Shown in pieces: positions 26,915 through 35,913 of a stretch of DNA of 64,000 bases; the first letter of the stretch is position 1, and every line of letters begins with the position of its first letter. This stretch comes from Rhizobium sp. (GTDB lineage Bacteria; Pseudomonadota; Alphaproteobacteria; Rhizobiales; Rhizobiaceae). The stretch lies in the NCBI GenBank assembly GCA_027533385.1, contig JAPZUE010000012.1, positions 124,001 through 188,000 on the forward strand. Direction: 5' to 3'. Position numbers and translations under genes: made by a program. A model generated the notes under the pieces. That model made no database searches. It was not told the DNA's origin and saw only the letters and a program-made list of their open reading frames with translations.

Positions 26915-27144
26915 CAGCGGGCATTCGCCTCGTCGCGATCGAACTTCCAGTCTGCCGGGATCTTCAGTTTGAAGGCCCTGATACGGTCCAGCGCCTCTTT
27001 GCGTCTGTCGTCACGCGCAATTTCAAGGGCCGGTCCGTCCGCAACGCGCACGGTGATGTCGTCGCCTTCCTTGAGATCAAGCGCTTCGGCAACGGAGGCA
27101 GGAATGCGAATGGCGAGGCTGTTACCCCATTTGGCAACTTGCAT
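26914..27144 (-). CDS. vapB: AbrB/MazE-type antitoxin (VapB-like)
   Basis: A 76-residue protein with a SpoVT/AbrB DNA-binding domain at its N-terminus (MQVAKWGNSLAIRIPASVAE) and a C-terminal tail DWKFDRDEANAR that would bind the PIN toxin. GGGAG precedes the ATG. It heads the vapBC operon and probably represses it through the dyad just upstream. Confidence 0.9.
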   Translation of the reverse strand: MQVAKWGNSLAIRIPASVAEALDLKEGDDITVRVADGPALEIARDDRRKEALDRIRAFKLKIPADWKFDRDEANAR

Positions 27145-27156
27145 GACCGGCTCCCT

Positions 27157-27179
27157 GATATACCCAAAGAATGTATATC
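27157..27179 (-). promoter_or_regulatory. candidate vapBC operator
   Basis: Inverted half-sites GATATAC and GTATATC, nine bases apart, lie 12 bases upstream of the vapB start. The half-sites contain -10-like TATA elements for minus-strand transcription, as expected of an autoregulated TA promoter. Confidence 0.55.
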
Positions 27180-27203
27180 TTCGATGCTTGTGCGGCAAGG
27201 CAT

Positions 27204-27398
27204 CTAATCGTCGTCCTCGCGACGAGGGCGATATTCTCCGGTCTCGGGATCCTGGATGAGCGTTCCGATTGCCTGGTTCTGACGCTCCATCTCCTCCGCA
27301 CGGGACTTGGCCGCGAGCTTTTCGGCATGGGCCACGAAGCGACGGTAGAGCAGCCATGCGCCACCGACCAGGATCGTCAAGAATATCAGCTGCCCCAT
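27204..27398 (-). CDS. small single-pass membrane protein
   Basis: A 64-residue protein with one N-terminal membrane helix (QLIFLTILVGGAWLLYRRF) and a charged cytoplasmic tail ending in DPETGEYRPRREDDD. It lies 36 bases downstream of the S49 peptidase gene on the same strand and is probably co-transcribed with it. No function is known to me. Confidence 0.65.
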   Translation of the reverse strand: MGQLIFLTILVGGAWLLYRRFVAHAEKLAAKSRAEEMERQNQAIGTLIQDPETGEYRPRREDDD

Positions 27399-27434
27399 GT
27401 CCCCTCGCCCGTCAGCCCTCGTCTGTCACAACGG

Positions 27435-28298
27435 TCAGAGACCGTAGCGGCCCCATAGTGCCTTTTCTTCGAGCGTCTCTGCAAGACCGGCCACCGCCTG
27501 GGCGGCAATCTGATCGGTCGAGCCGAAGGCACCGATCCCGGGTGCGCGGCGTCCGAAGAGGCCCTTCTGCGCACCGACGAGTTCGAGGCGAGCGTCCTTG
27601 CCGTAGCGGGTCTTGATCTCCTCGCGCAGGCCACCGAGGCGATCGACAAGGCCGAGTTCCAGACCCTTGCGACCGGTCCAGAAGAGACCGGAAAACAGGG
27701 TCGGATCGTCGGCAAGCTGCGCGCCACGGCGGGCCTTGACCATGTCGATGAAGATCTCGTGGATCTCGGCCTGCAGGGTCTTCAGATACTCGATGTCGCT
27801 TTCCTTTTCCGGCTGGAAGGGATCGAGGATCACCTTGTTCTCACCGGAGGTATAGACGCGGCGCTCAACGCCGATCTTCTTCAGGAGTTCCGGAAAACCG
27901 AAGCCGCCGGAGACGACGCCGATCGAGCCGACGATGGAGGTGGCGTCTGCGATGATCTCGTCACCGGCAATGGCGATCATGTAGCCGCCGGAGGCCGCGA
28001 CATCCTCGACGAAGACCAGAACGCGCTTGTTCTTCTCTTCGGCCAGCGCCCGGATACGGTCATAGATCATGCGCGACTGGACGGGCGAGCCGCCCGGCGA
28101 ATTGATCGAGAGTGCCACGGCCGGGCTGTCCTTCATGGCGAAGGCCTTTTCCAGCTGGCCGGCGACCGAGGCGAGGTTCAGCGCAGGACGAAAGCGCGAG
28201 CCGCCGCTCATGATCGGCCCATGCAGCCTGACGACCGGAATGACGATACCCTTCTTCTGGAAGCGCTTGGGAACCAGTCGTTTCAGAAAGCCTGCCAT
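27435..28298 (-). CDS. sppA: S49 family (SppA/SohB-type) peptidase
   Basis: A 287-residue serine peptidase of the short SppA type. Signatures are SINSPGGSPVQS, the nucleophile Ser in VAASGGYMIA, and a candidate general-base Lys in SGENKVILDPF. SppA enzymes degrade leftover signal peptides in the inner membrane; no clear membrane helix is visible here, so it may be peripheral. The ATG at 28298 is used; a TTG four codons upstream abuts the ribosome site and is unlikely. Confidence 0.9.
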   Translation of the reverse strand: MAGFLKRLVPKRFQKKGIVIPVVRLHGPIMSGGSRFRPALNLASVAGQLEKAFAMKDSPAVALSINSPGGSPVQSRMIYDRIRALAEEKNKRVLVFVEDVAASGGYMIAIAGDEIIADATSIVGSIGVVSGGFGFPELLKKIGVERRVYTSGENKVILDPFQPEKESDIEYLKTLQAEIHEIFIDMVKARRGAQLADDPTLFSGLFWTGRKGLELGLVDRLGGLREEIKTRYGKDARLELVGAQKGLFGRRAPGIGAFGSTDQIAAQAVAGLAETLEEKALWGRYGL

Positions 28299-28391
28299 GG
28301 TCGCGTTCAACTCCTCACGATCTTCAATCTGACAGGAGATGTAAGACGCAAGGGCGCAAACACAATGGTTCGCCCGGAAAAATCAGTGTTT

Positions 28392-29198
28392 TCAACGCAG
28401 CCGAGGATAGCCTGCGCGGCCATTGTTGAGATCGTCAACGAAAGACGCGAAAGCATGGCTGCCGGGATTGTCGTGCATCAGGAGCGGTGCGCGGAGTTGC
28501 AGCCTTGCCCGCGAACCCTTGATCGCGGTGACCAGGATGCGGGTGGCATTTTCGCCCGGTCGGGGATGGATCGCGGTGATCTCCAGCCCGCCGAAGCGTT
28601 TGCCGCAGGCGGCGATGATCTCGGCGATCGACTGGGGCCTTGCGATCAGCGACAGCTGCCCCCCGGGGATCATGATGGCACCAGCGGTGCGGATCCAGCT
28701 TTCAAACAGGTTTTCCGTCATCGCATGGGCTTCGGCCTTCAGGGCATCCGGCGTCTTGCGATCGCCGGGGTCGTTGAAGGGCGGGTTCATAATGACGTGG
28801 TGGAAGCAATCATCGGGAAGGCCTGCAGCGACCCGCGCCTTGCCGGTCAAGGTGACATCGGTCTCGAGGACCTCGGCGCGCCCCGCGAATTCGGCATTTG
28901 CCTCAAGCGCGAGGCTCTTGCGGGCGAAGGCGGCCATGTCGGCCGAGCGCTCGACAAGGACAACGGAAGCATTGGGTAGGCGGGTTGCGACGGCCAGACC
29001 GGCGGCTCCGGCTCCGGCTCCTAGATCTGCGACCCGGATCGGGCGATCATCGACAACAAGCGAAGCGAGCAGCATGGCATCCATGCCGGCCCGATGGCCG
29101 CGACCGACCGGCTGCACGAGATGGAAGCGGCCGCGATGAAAGGCATCGACCGTTTCGGCCTGAGGCTTGTCGAGGCTGGGCTCTACGCTTGCCGCCAT
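28392..29198 (-). CDS. TrmN6-like N6-adenine methyltransferase
   Basis: A 268-residue class I SAM methyltransferase. The SAM loop is VADLGAGAGAAGLAVA, and the catalytic motif is NPPFN, which marks methylation of adenine N6. This layout fits the tRNA1(Val) A37 enzyme family. The ATG at 29198 lies eight bases after the DUF2007 stop and has AGGG ahead; the longer frame would overlap that gene. Confidence 0.85.
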   Translation of the reverse strand: MAASVEPSLDKPQAETVDAFHRGRFHLVQPVGRGHRAGMDAMLLASLVVDDRPIRVADLGAGAGAAGLAVATRLPNASVVLVERSADMAAFARKSLALEANAEFAGRAEVLETDVTLTGKARVAAGLPDDCFHHVIMNPPFNDPGDRKTPDALKAEAHAMTENLFESWIRTAGAIMIPGGQLSLIARPQSIAEIIAACGKRFGGLEITAIHPRPGENATRILVTAIKGSRARLQLRAPLLMHDNPGSHAFASFVDDLNNGRAGYPRLR

Positions 29199-29205
29199 CG
29201 CGCCC

Positions 29206-29436
29206 TCACGCTTCGCGGTCGCGCAGTTCCGCCCCAAGACCGGCATCGGTCAGGATGCGGCGGGCCTGATCGACACAGTCGGAATCGACCAGCAGGCGTC
29301 GCTGCAGCATGCCGAGCGAACCCTCCAGAATGCTCATCGACTGGTCTGCGATCATCGAAGCGATCCCGGCGTCGCGCATCAGGCTTTCGGCAAAGGAGAG
29401 CAGGACGACGTCGTTGCTGCGAATGATCTCATGCAT
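29206..29436 (-). CDS. DUF2007 domain-containing protein
   Basis: A 76-residue protein beginning MHEIIRSNDVVLLSFAESLM and ending LTDAGLGAELRDREA. DUF2007 is a small PII-like fold predicted to sense or signal, with no assigned reaction. It is the first gene of a pair with the adenine methyltransferase and is divergent from the polyprenyl synthase gene. Confidence 0.85.
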   Translation of the reverse strand: MHEIIRSNDVVLLSFAESLMRDAGIASMIADQSMSILEGSLGMLQRRLLVDSDCVDQARRILTDAGLGAELRDREA

Positions 29437-29561
29437 CGATTTCAGAACTCACTGTTAACGGCAAAACCGTGTTCAAGCCGGCAGGCGAGGCAATTCGCCC
29501 CTTGCCGTGGCCTTCCGGGCTTTTTATTGTCGGCCACCAAACTGAACAGGAGTCCGGTGCG

Positions 29562-30578
29562 TTGGGCGTAGTCATACCGCTTGAGGAAAGCAAAAACAAA
29601 CAGGCATCCGTCAAGCCTCTGGTGGACCTGACCAAAAGCGGCATGGAACGCGTGAACCAGCTGATCCTGTCGAAGGCCGGCTCGGATGTGCAGATGATCC
29701 CGGAGGTGGCCAACCACCTGATCTCGTCCGGCGGCAAGCGGCTGCGCCCGATGCTGACGCTCGCGACGGCATCGATGTTCGGCTACGAGGGCGACCATCA
29801 CATCAAGCTCGCGACCTCGGTCGAGTTCATGCACACGGCAACCCTGCTGCATGACGATGTCGTTGATGAAAGCGATCTGCGCCGTGGCAAGTCCACCGCC
29901 CGCACCATCTGGGGCAATCAGGCCAGCGTGCTGGTCGGCGATTTCCTGCTTGGCCAGGCGTTCCGCATGATGGTGGAGGTCGGCTCGCTCGAGGCGCTTG
30001 ACGTGCTCTCGACCGCGGCCTGCGTGATCGCCGAAGGCGAAGTCCTGCAGCTTTCCGTCGCCAAGAACATGGAGACGACCGAGGACGACTATCTGGCGGT
30101 CATACGCGCCAAGACGGCAGCCCTTTTTGCCGCGGCCGCCGAGGTAGGTCCGATTGTGGCCGGCACCGACAAGGCAACCCGCAGCGCAATGAAATCCTAC
30201 GGGATGAATCTCGGGCTTGCCTTCCAGCTGGTCGACGACGTGCTCGACTATGGCGGCAAGGCTGCCGAGACCGGCAAGAATGTCGGCGACGATTTCCGCG
30301 AGGGCAAGATCACGCTTCCGGTCATCCTGTCCTATCGCCGTGGCACGGCGGCGGAGCGGGAGTTCTGGAAGGAATCGATCGAAGGCGGGCAGAACGACGA
30401 TGTCAGGCTTGAAAAGGCGCTCGGCCTGATCGGCAAGTATGGCGCGCTCACCGATACGATCCAGCGGGCGCAGCATTACGGCACGATTGCACGGGATGCG
30501 CTTGCGCCTTTGCCGGAGACACCGTGGAAAAGTGCGCTGAACGACGTGATCGACTTCTGCATCGCGCGCGTGAATTGA
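29562..30578 (+). CDS. ispB: octaprenyl-type polyprenyl diphosphate synthase
   Basis: A 338-residue trans-prenyltransferase. The first Asp-rich motif is LLHDDVVDESDLRRG (DD at residues 98-99) and the second is FQLVDDVLDYGG; the KTA(A)LF motif and the GGKRLRPML substrate loop are intact. It makes the isoprenoid tail of ubiquinone. The start is a TTG, chosen because GVVIPLEESKNKQASVKPLV directly follows it and GGAG is nine bases ahead; the upstream frame is not family-like. Confidence 0.93.
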   Translation: MGVVIPLEESKNKQASVKPLVDLTKSGMERVNQLILSKAGSDVQMIPEVANHLISSGGKRLRPMLTLATASMFGYEGDHHIKLATSVEFMHTATLLHDDVVDESDLRRGKSTARTIWGNQASVLVGDFLLGQAFRMMVEVGSLEALDVLSTAACVIAEGEVLQLSVAKNMETTEDDYLAVIRAKTAALFAAAAEVGPIVAGTDKATRSAMKSYGMNLGLAFQLVDDVLDYGGKAAETGKNVGDDFREGKITLPVILSYRRGTAAEREFWKESIEGGQNDDVRLEKALGLIGKYGALTDTIQRAQHYGTIARDALAPLPETPWKSALNDVIDFCIARVN

Positions 30579-30699
30579 CGCAGACCCAAGCGATTGCCTT
30601 GCGAGCCCGCTTCAAAAAAGCCATTCTGTCTGTGAATCATTGCTGATTGCCTGCGCGAGGGGAACCCGCGCTCGTTCTCGGATCTGGAAAGGCTCGTTC

Positions 30700-32511
30700 A
30701 TGCGGCAAAGCTTTGCCCTTCGCTATATCGCCGGCACCGCGCTCGCGCTGCTCCTCAGTGTCTCGCAGGCGCCCCTGGCAATGGCGGCCGGATCCGACAC
30801 GCCTGCGGAGGCCGAAAATTTCGATATTGAAAGCGTCGACTCCTTTGCTGGCGCCTTCTTGGCCGCCCGGACGGCAGAGGCCGACCGCGACTATCGCAAT
30901 GCCGTGAAGTTCTACAAAAAGGCGCTGGAATTCACGCCCAACGAGCTGGAACTGCAGCAGCGGCTGATGATCGCGCTGATCATGAGCGGCGAGTTCGATG
31001 AAGGTGCCGATCTCGCCAAGGTGCTGGAAAACGATCAGGCCGTCGAGCGCGTCACGTCGGTTGCGCTCGGCTTCCGGGCGATCCGGGATGGCGACTATGA
31101 AGAGGCTTTGCAGCATTTCAAATACCAGGGCCCGAACGACCTCGACCGGCTGATGAACCAATTGCTGATCGCCTGGACGAAGGTCGGCGACGGCAAGGGC
31201 AAGGAAGCGCTGAAGCTGGTTCAGGATCTCGACGGGCCGAGCTGGTACGGGATATTCCGGAACTACAATGCCGGCGTGATGGCCGCCATGATCGGTGACG
31301 TCGATGCAGCCCGTAAGGCGCTGACCGAAACCGTCACGGACCGCAATGGCGGCGCGACGGCGCCGGATACGTTTGCACGCGCCGTTATCGCGCTTGCATC
31401 GCTTGAGGCGCAGGCCGGCAACAAGCAAAAGGCACTCGATGCACTTTCCGCCGGGGACGAGCTGATCACCAATTACGCGCCGTTCAAGGCGTTGCGCAGT
31501 GAGATCGAGGCCGGCGGCAAGCCGAAGCCCGTCGTTGCCTCTGCCGCGCAAGGGGCAGCAGGCGTGCTCTTCTCGATCGGGGGCGCCCTCAACCGCGAGG
31601 GTGCGGAAGACACCGTGATGCTCTACCTCCAGCTCTCGCATGCGCTGGACAAGGAAGCGGCGGACACGCTGATCCTGCTTGGTGGCATCGCCGAAAACGC
31701 CAAGCAGCCTGAAAAGGCCATCGCCTTCTACCGCAAGGTTCCCGAGAAATCGCCGATGCGCCGGATTTCCGAGCTGCAGCTCGGCCTGACGCTCGCCGAA
31801 ACCGGCAAGGTGGCAGAGGCGCGGGAGCATCTGCAGGCTCTGATTGCCTCCGATCCGCAGGACATCCGCAGCTATCTCGCCTATGGCAGCGTGCTGTCCG
31901 ACGCCAAGGACTATGCGGCGATGGCGGAGAACTATGATCGCGCCGTCGAGATCATCGGTCCCAATCCGTCCCGGAACCACTGGTCGGTCTTCTTCCAGCG
32001 CGGGATCGCCTATGAGCGGCTGAAGCAGTGGGAAAAGGCCGAGCCGAATTTCCACAAGGCGCTGGAGCTCAATCCGGACCAGCCGCAGGTTCTCAACTAT
32101 CTCGGCTATTCCTGGGTCGACATGAATCGCAATCTCCAGGAAGGCCTGGAGATGATCAAGAAGGCCGTCGAACTGCGGCCGGACGACGGCTATATCGTCG
32201 ATTCGCTCGGCTGGGCCTATTATCGCCTCGGCCGCTTCGAGGAGGCGGTTGTCGAGCTGGAACGGGCCGTCGAATTGAAGGCCGGTGACGCGACGATCAA
32301 CGACCACCTGGGTGATGCCTACTGGCGCGTCGGTCGCAAGCTGGAAGCCAAGTATCAGTGGAAGCGGGCACTCGCTTCCGAACCGGAAGAAACTGAGATC
32401 CCGAAGATCCAGGCCAAGATCGAGAAGGGCCTGCCGCCGATCGAGGCGGATGCCGCCAAGGTCGAGGAAAAGCCGGTCGAAGAGCCCAAGAAAGACGACA
32501 AGAAGACCTGA
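30700..32511 (+). CDS. exported tetratricopeptide-repeat protein
   Basis: A 603-residue protein with a signal peptide (about residues 1-30) and many TPR units, the clearest in the C-terminal third (for example AEPNFHKALELNPDQPQVLN and the following GLEMIKKAVELRPDDGYIVD). The end is Lys/Glu-rich. TPR proteins of this kind scaffold envelope complexes; partners are unknown. It is followed after five bases by ispE, so the genes are in one operon. Confidence 0.88.
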   Translation: MRQSFALRYIAGTALALLLSVSQAPLAMAAGSDTPAEAENFDIESVDSFAGAFLAARTAEADRDYRNAVKFYKKALEFTPNELELQQRLMIALIMSGEFDEGADLAKVLENDQAVERVTSVALGFRAIRDGDYEEALQHFKYQGPNDLDRLMNQLLIAWTKVGDGKGKEALKLVQDLDGPSWYGIFRNYNAGVMAAMIGDVDAARKALTETVTDRNGGATAPDTFARAVIALASLEAQAGNKQKALDALSAGDELITNYAPFKALRSEIEAGGKPKPVVASAAQGAAGVLFSIGGALNREGAEDTVMLYLQLSHALDKEAADTLILLGGIAENAKQPEKAIAFYRKVPEKSPMRRISELQLGLTLAETGKVAEAREHLQALIASDPQDIRSYLAYGSVLSDAKDYAAMAENYDRAVEIIGPNPSRNHWSVFFQRGIAYERLKQWEKAEPNFHKALELNPDQPQVLNYLGYSWVDMNRNLQEGLEMIKKAVELRPDDGYIVDSLGWAYYRLGRFEEAVVELERAVELKAGDATINDHLGDAYWRVGRKLEAKYQWKRALASEPEETEIPKIQAKIEKGLPPIEADAAKVEEKPVEEPKKDDKKT

Positions 32512-32516
32512 GCCGC

Positions 32517-33413
32517 ATGACCCCTGTTGCAGAGCGCCGGTCGGAGCGGATCGTCGAGACGGCTCCGGCCAAGATCAATCTCGCTTTGCATGTGACGGGC
32601 CGGCGTGATGACGGCTATCACCTGCTCGACAGCCTCGTGACCTTTGCCGAGGATGGCGACGAACTCACTTTCGAGAGTGCAGAGCGCGACAGTTTTCGCG
32701 TCGTGGGGCGATTCGGTGCAGAGCTTTCCCAGGATGACAATCTGGTTCTGAAGGCACGCGACCTGCTGCGGGCGGCGCTGGACGTCCGAGGCCTGCCGCA
32801 TGGCCCTGTCGCCATCACGCTCGACAAGAGCCTGCCGATTGCCTCCGGCATTGGCGGGGGCTCGGCAGATGCGGCAGCAACCTTGCGCGGACTTCTGAAA
32901 CTCTGGAAGGCGGAGTTGGCGCCCGAGACGCTGCAGCAGATCGCCCTGAAACTCGGAGCGGATGTGCCGATGTGTCTTGCCTCGACGCCGCTTCGGGCGC
33001 GCGGGATCGGTGAGGCGATCGAGCTGGCTGCCATGTTCTCCGTGCCGCTGGTGCTGGTCAATCCGCTGAAACCGGTGTCGACACCAGAGATCTTCCGCAG
33101 CCTTCAGCGCCGCGACAATGAGCCTATCGGCGAGATCGCTGCAGCGGCTGAAGTGTCTGCGTGGATGCAGTCGCTTTCTGTTCTGCGCAACGACCTGCAG
33201 CCGCCGGCAGAAGCCCTGGTGCCCGAGATTGCAGAGGCCTGCGACCTTTTGCGCCAGAGCCTTGCCGGGTTCGTGCGCATGTCCGGCTCCGGGGCCACCT
33301 GTTTCGGGCTCTACGAGACCGAGGCTGCGGCGATGAAGGCGGCGCTTGCGCTTTCCGCCTATCGGCCCAACTGGTATGTGCTTCTGACACGCACCGTTCC
33401 GGGAGACAGATGA
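32517..33413 (+). CDS. ispE: 4-diphosphocytidyl-2-C-methylerythritol kinase
   Basis: A 298-residue GHMP kinase of the non-mevalonate isoprenoid pathway. Motifs: ETAPAKINLALHVTGRRDDG at the start, the ATP loop LPIASGIGGGSADAAATL near residue 104, and the C-terminal FVRMSGSGATCFGLYE. It supplies precursors that IspB, encoded just upstream, would consume. Its stop shares a base with the moaB start. Confidence 0.96.
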   Translation: MTPVAERRSERIVETAPAKINLALHVTGRRDDGYHLLDSLVTFAEDGDELTFESAERDSFRVVGRFGAELSQDDNLVLKARDLLRAALDVRGLPHGPVAITLDKSLPIASGIGGGSADAAATLRGLLKLWKAELAPETLQQIALKLGADVPMCLASTPLRARGIGEAIELAAMFSVPLVLVNPLKPVSTPEIFRSLQRRDNEPIGEIAAAAEVSAWMQSLSVLRNDLQPPAEALVPEIAEACDLLRQSLAGFVRMSGSGATCFGLYETEAAAMKAALALSAYRPNWYVLLTRTVPGDR

Positions 33414-33961
33414 TGAGCCGCATCGACGAGAGCCGCCCGTTCATTCCCGTGGGCATTGCCGTGCTGACCGTCTCGGATACGCGCGGCCTTTCGGACGACC
33501 GGTCCGGCGACACGCTGGTTGCCCGCATCGAAGAGGCCGGTCACCGACTGATTGCCCGATCCATCGTCAAGGACGACAAGGCGGCGATCCGGGAACAGGT
33601 GGAGACCTGGACGAAAGATCCCGACATCGACGTGGTGATTACCACCGGTGGCACGGGCTTTACCGGTCGGGATGTGACGCCTGAAGCGCTGGAGCCCCTC
33701 TTCGAGAAACGCATGGACGGTTTCTCGGAAGTCTTTCACCGGATCTCCTACGACAAGATCGGCACATCGACGATCCAGTCGCGGGCGACGGGCGGGGTTG
33801 CGAATGCGACCTTCATCTTCGTGCTGCCCGGCTCGCCAGGCGCCTGCAAGGATGCCTGGGACGGGATCATCAAGCTGCAGCTCGACTATCGGCACATTCC
33901 CTGCAATTTCGTGGAAATCATGCCCAGGCTCGACGAGCACCTGAAGCGCAGTCAGGGCTGA
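33413..33961 (+). CDS. moaB: MoaB/MogA-type molybdopterin protein
   Basis: A 182-residue protein with the molybdopterin-binding signature VVITTGGTGFTGRDVTPEAL and a late LPGSPGACKDAWD. MoaB/MogA proteins adenylylate or bind molybdopterin during cofactor synthesis. GGGAG lies seven bases before the ATG, and the start is coupled to ispE. An ATG one codon upstream is possible. The stop codon is directly adjacent to the stop of the convergent gene. Confidence 0.92.
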   Translation: MSRIDESRPFIPVGIAVLTVSDTRGLSDDRSGDTLVARIEEAGHRLIARSIVKDDKAAIREQVETWTKDPDIDVVITTGGTGFTGRDVTPEALEPLFEKRMDGFSEVFHRISYDKIGTSTIQSRATGGVANATFIFVLPGSPGACKDAWDGIIKLQLDYRHIPCNFVEIMPRLDEHLKRSQG

Positions 33962-34483
33962 TCAGCGGCGCGCTTCGCGGGCGACCCAGGAGGGGATGAT
34001 CTCGGAAGCGAGACGACGGGGCTTCTGGCCGCGGGCCAGCTGAAGCAGCTCCCGGCCCTCGCCTGCCAGACCCAGCGCCTGGCGCTTGGGAATCAGCAGG
34101 CCATTCTCGAGCAGCGGCGTGCTGCGCGTGAGCCGCCGGTAGAAAGGCAGCCGGTACAGCCGCGATTCGGAGAACCGCGCGGGCGCCTTGTTCAAGGCCA
34201 CATATTCGGCGACTTCGTCGACCCAGCCCTGTCCGAGACGGGCGCCCGGCTCGATCAGAAGAAGCCATTCGCCACGCGCCGTCGCCAGCAGATCCTTCAT
34301 GTCCCATTGCTGATAAAAGCGGCAGCCAGCGGCATCCGCAACAAAGGACGATCCGTCCGTCGAGCCGTGATCCAGAACGATGACATCGCTGACAAGACCC
34401 TCGACAGCACCGGCAACCAGCACAGACAGCGTCTGTGCGAGCTCGGGTTCCTGGTCGTGGCATTCCATGATCACTGTCAACAT
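33962..34483 (-). CDS. short GT2-like glycosyltransferase
   Basis: A 173-residue protein with the N-terminal half of a GT-A fold: LTVIMECHDQEPELAQTLSV, VIVLDHGSTDGS and a GEWLLLIEPGARLGQGWVDE strand. Complete GT2 enzymes are longer, so this may be a minimal or truncated member that needs a partner. The donor and acceptor are unknown. It is divergent from the LexA-box gene. Confidence 0.7.
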   Translation of the reverse strand: MLTVIMECHDQEPELAQTLSVLVAGAVEGLVSDVIVLDHGSTDGSSFVADAAGCRFYQQWDMKDLLATARGEWLLLIEPGARLGQGWVDEVAEYVALNKAPARFSESRLYRLPFYRRLTRSTPLLENGLLIPKRQALGLAGEGRELLQLARGQKPRRLASEIIPSWVAREARR

Positions 34484-34538
34484 TGCCTACATCTATCGCA
34501 TTGCACAAAGTTTTGCCACAAACAGTTTCTTGAAGTTT

Positions 34539-34553
34539 GTTCTTGTCTTGTTC
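34539..34553 (+). promoter_or_regulatory. LexA (SOS) box of the alphaproteobacterial type
   Basis: GTTCTTGTCTTGTTC is an exact match to the alphaproteobacterial LexA site GTTC-N7-GTTC. It lies 60 bases before the radical SAM start codon, within a good promoter position, and is 55 bases from the divergent glycosyltransferase gene. It predicts DNA-damage induction of the radical SAM gene. Confidence 0.8.
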
Positions 34554-34613
34554 TCTTTTCAGTGCTAGGAATAAAGTCATTGAGCGGGGCCGGAAAGCCC
34601 GCGAGGAGCACAC

Positions 34614-35771
34614 ATGAACGAGCTGTCTCTTGTGAGCCAGGCTGCCTTCCAGCCCGGCAATACGGCAGATATTGCCGATGCGCTGATGAATGCTTCTGGC
34701 ATGCGGATCGAGATCGATCGGCGGCGCGGGCGGGCGGCCGGGATCAATCCGGCCGGCCGGTTCGAGACCCTGGAGCGCGTCGCCTTTGACGATGGCTGGC
34801 AGACACTCGAGGACATGCCGCCGTTCAAGACCGAAGTGCAGGTCGAAAAGCCGCGCACAGTCATCACCCGCAACGAGTCGCCCGACATTCCCTTCGACCG
34901 CTCGATCAACCCCTATCGCGGCTGCGAGCACGGCTGCATCTACTGCTTCGCCCGGCCGACGCACAGCTATATGGGCCTGTCGGCCGGTCTCGACTTCGAG
35001 GCTAAGCTGTTTGCCAAGCCGGATGCACCGCGCCTGCTGGAGCGGGAGCTTTCGAAGCCGGGCTACAAGGTGAAGCCGATCGCCATTGGCACCAATACCG
35101 ATCCCTATCAGCCGATCGAGCGGGAATGGCGCATCATGCGGCAGATCCTGGAGATCCTGGACAAGGCGAACCACCCCGTCGTGATCGTGACCAAGTCGGC
35201 GCTGATCCTGCGCGACATCGATATCCTGAAGTCGATGGCCGAGCGCGGCCTGGTCAAGGTCGGCATCTCGGTGACGACGCTGGACCGGAAGCTGGCGCGC
35301 AGCATGGAGCCGCGGGCATCGACACCGGCGAGGCGGCTGGAAGCGATCAAGTCGCTGTCTGAAGCCGGTGTTCCCGTGGCCGTGATGATGGCGCCTGTGA
35401 TCCCGGCCCTCAATGACCACGAGATCGAACGCATTCTCGACAGCGGCAAGGCCGCCGGTGCGTCTGAGGCCAGTTACGTGCTCTTGCGCCTGCCGCTGGA
35501 GGTCAGCCCGCTGTTCCGTGACTGGCTGCTGCAGAACTATCCGGATCGCTATCGCCACGTCATGTCGCTGGTGCGGTCGATGCGCGACGGCAAGGATTAC
35601 GATGCCGAGTTCGGCAAGCGGATGAAGGGGGCTGGTCCCTATGCCTGGCAGATCAGCCGCCGCTTCGAGATGGCGACCAAGCGGCTCGGTCTGATGCGGC
35701 GCAGCCTGCATCTGCGGGAAGATCTGTTTCTCTCGCCCAACAGCGACGGGGTTCAGCTCTCGCTGCTCTGA
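34614..35771 (+). CDS. PA0069/Rv2578c-family radical SAM protein (SplB-like)
   Basis: A 385-residue radical SAM enzyme. The [4Fe-4S] cysteines are C104, C108 and C111 in NPYRGCEHGCIYCFARPTH. It belongs to the branch related to spore photoproduct lyase, whose reaction in non-sporulating bacteria is not known. GAGGAG-like bases precede the ATG. A LexA box in the promoter suggests a role in the DNA damage response. Confidence 0.9.
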   Translation: MNELSLVSQAAFQPGNTADIADALMNASGMRIEIDRRRGRAAGINPAGRFETLERVAFDDGWQTLEDMPPFKTEVQVEKPRTVITRNESPDIPFDRSINPYRGCEHGCIYCFARPTHSYMGLSAGLDFEAKLFAKPDAPRLLERELSKPGYKVKPIAIGTNTDPYQPIEREWRIMRQILEILDKANHPVVIVTKSALILRDIDILKSMAERGLVKVGISVTTLDRKLARSMEPRASTPARRLEAIKSLSEAGVPVAVMMAPVIPALNDHEIERILDSGKAAGASEASYVLLRLPLEVSPLFRDWLLQNYPDRYRHVMSLVRSMRDGKDYDAEFGKRMKGAGPYAWQISRRFEMATKRLGLMRRSLHLREDLFLSPNSDGVQLSLL

Positions 35772-35913
35772 GCGTCATTGCTTTTGCCATTCCGGTGCGT
35801 TTGTCCGCCGCCTCGCACCGGATGTAGTCCCTGGTAAGCCGCCCCCTTCACTGTAACAGGTGATCGGGACCGGGGACTTGCAGGAGGTCGGGTGCGCGTG
35901 CGATTTCTGCCGC

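Noticed and set aside
30637..32307. A 556-codon minus-strand open frame
   Set aside because: Antisense to the TPR protein, which has a signal peptide and clear repeats; no features in the antisense frame.
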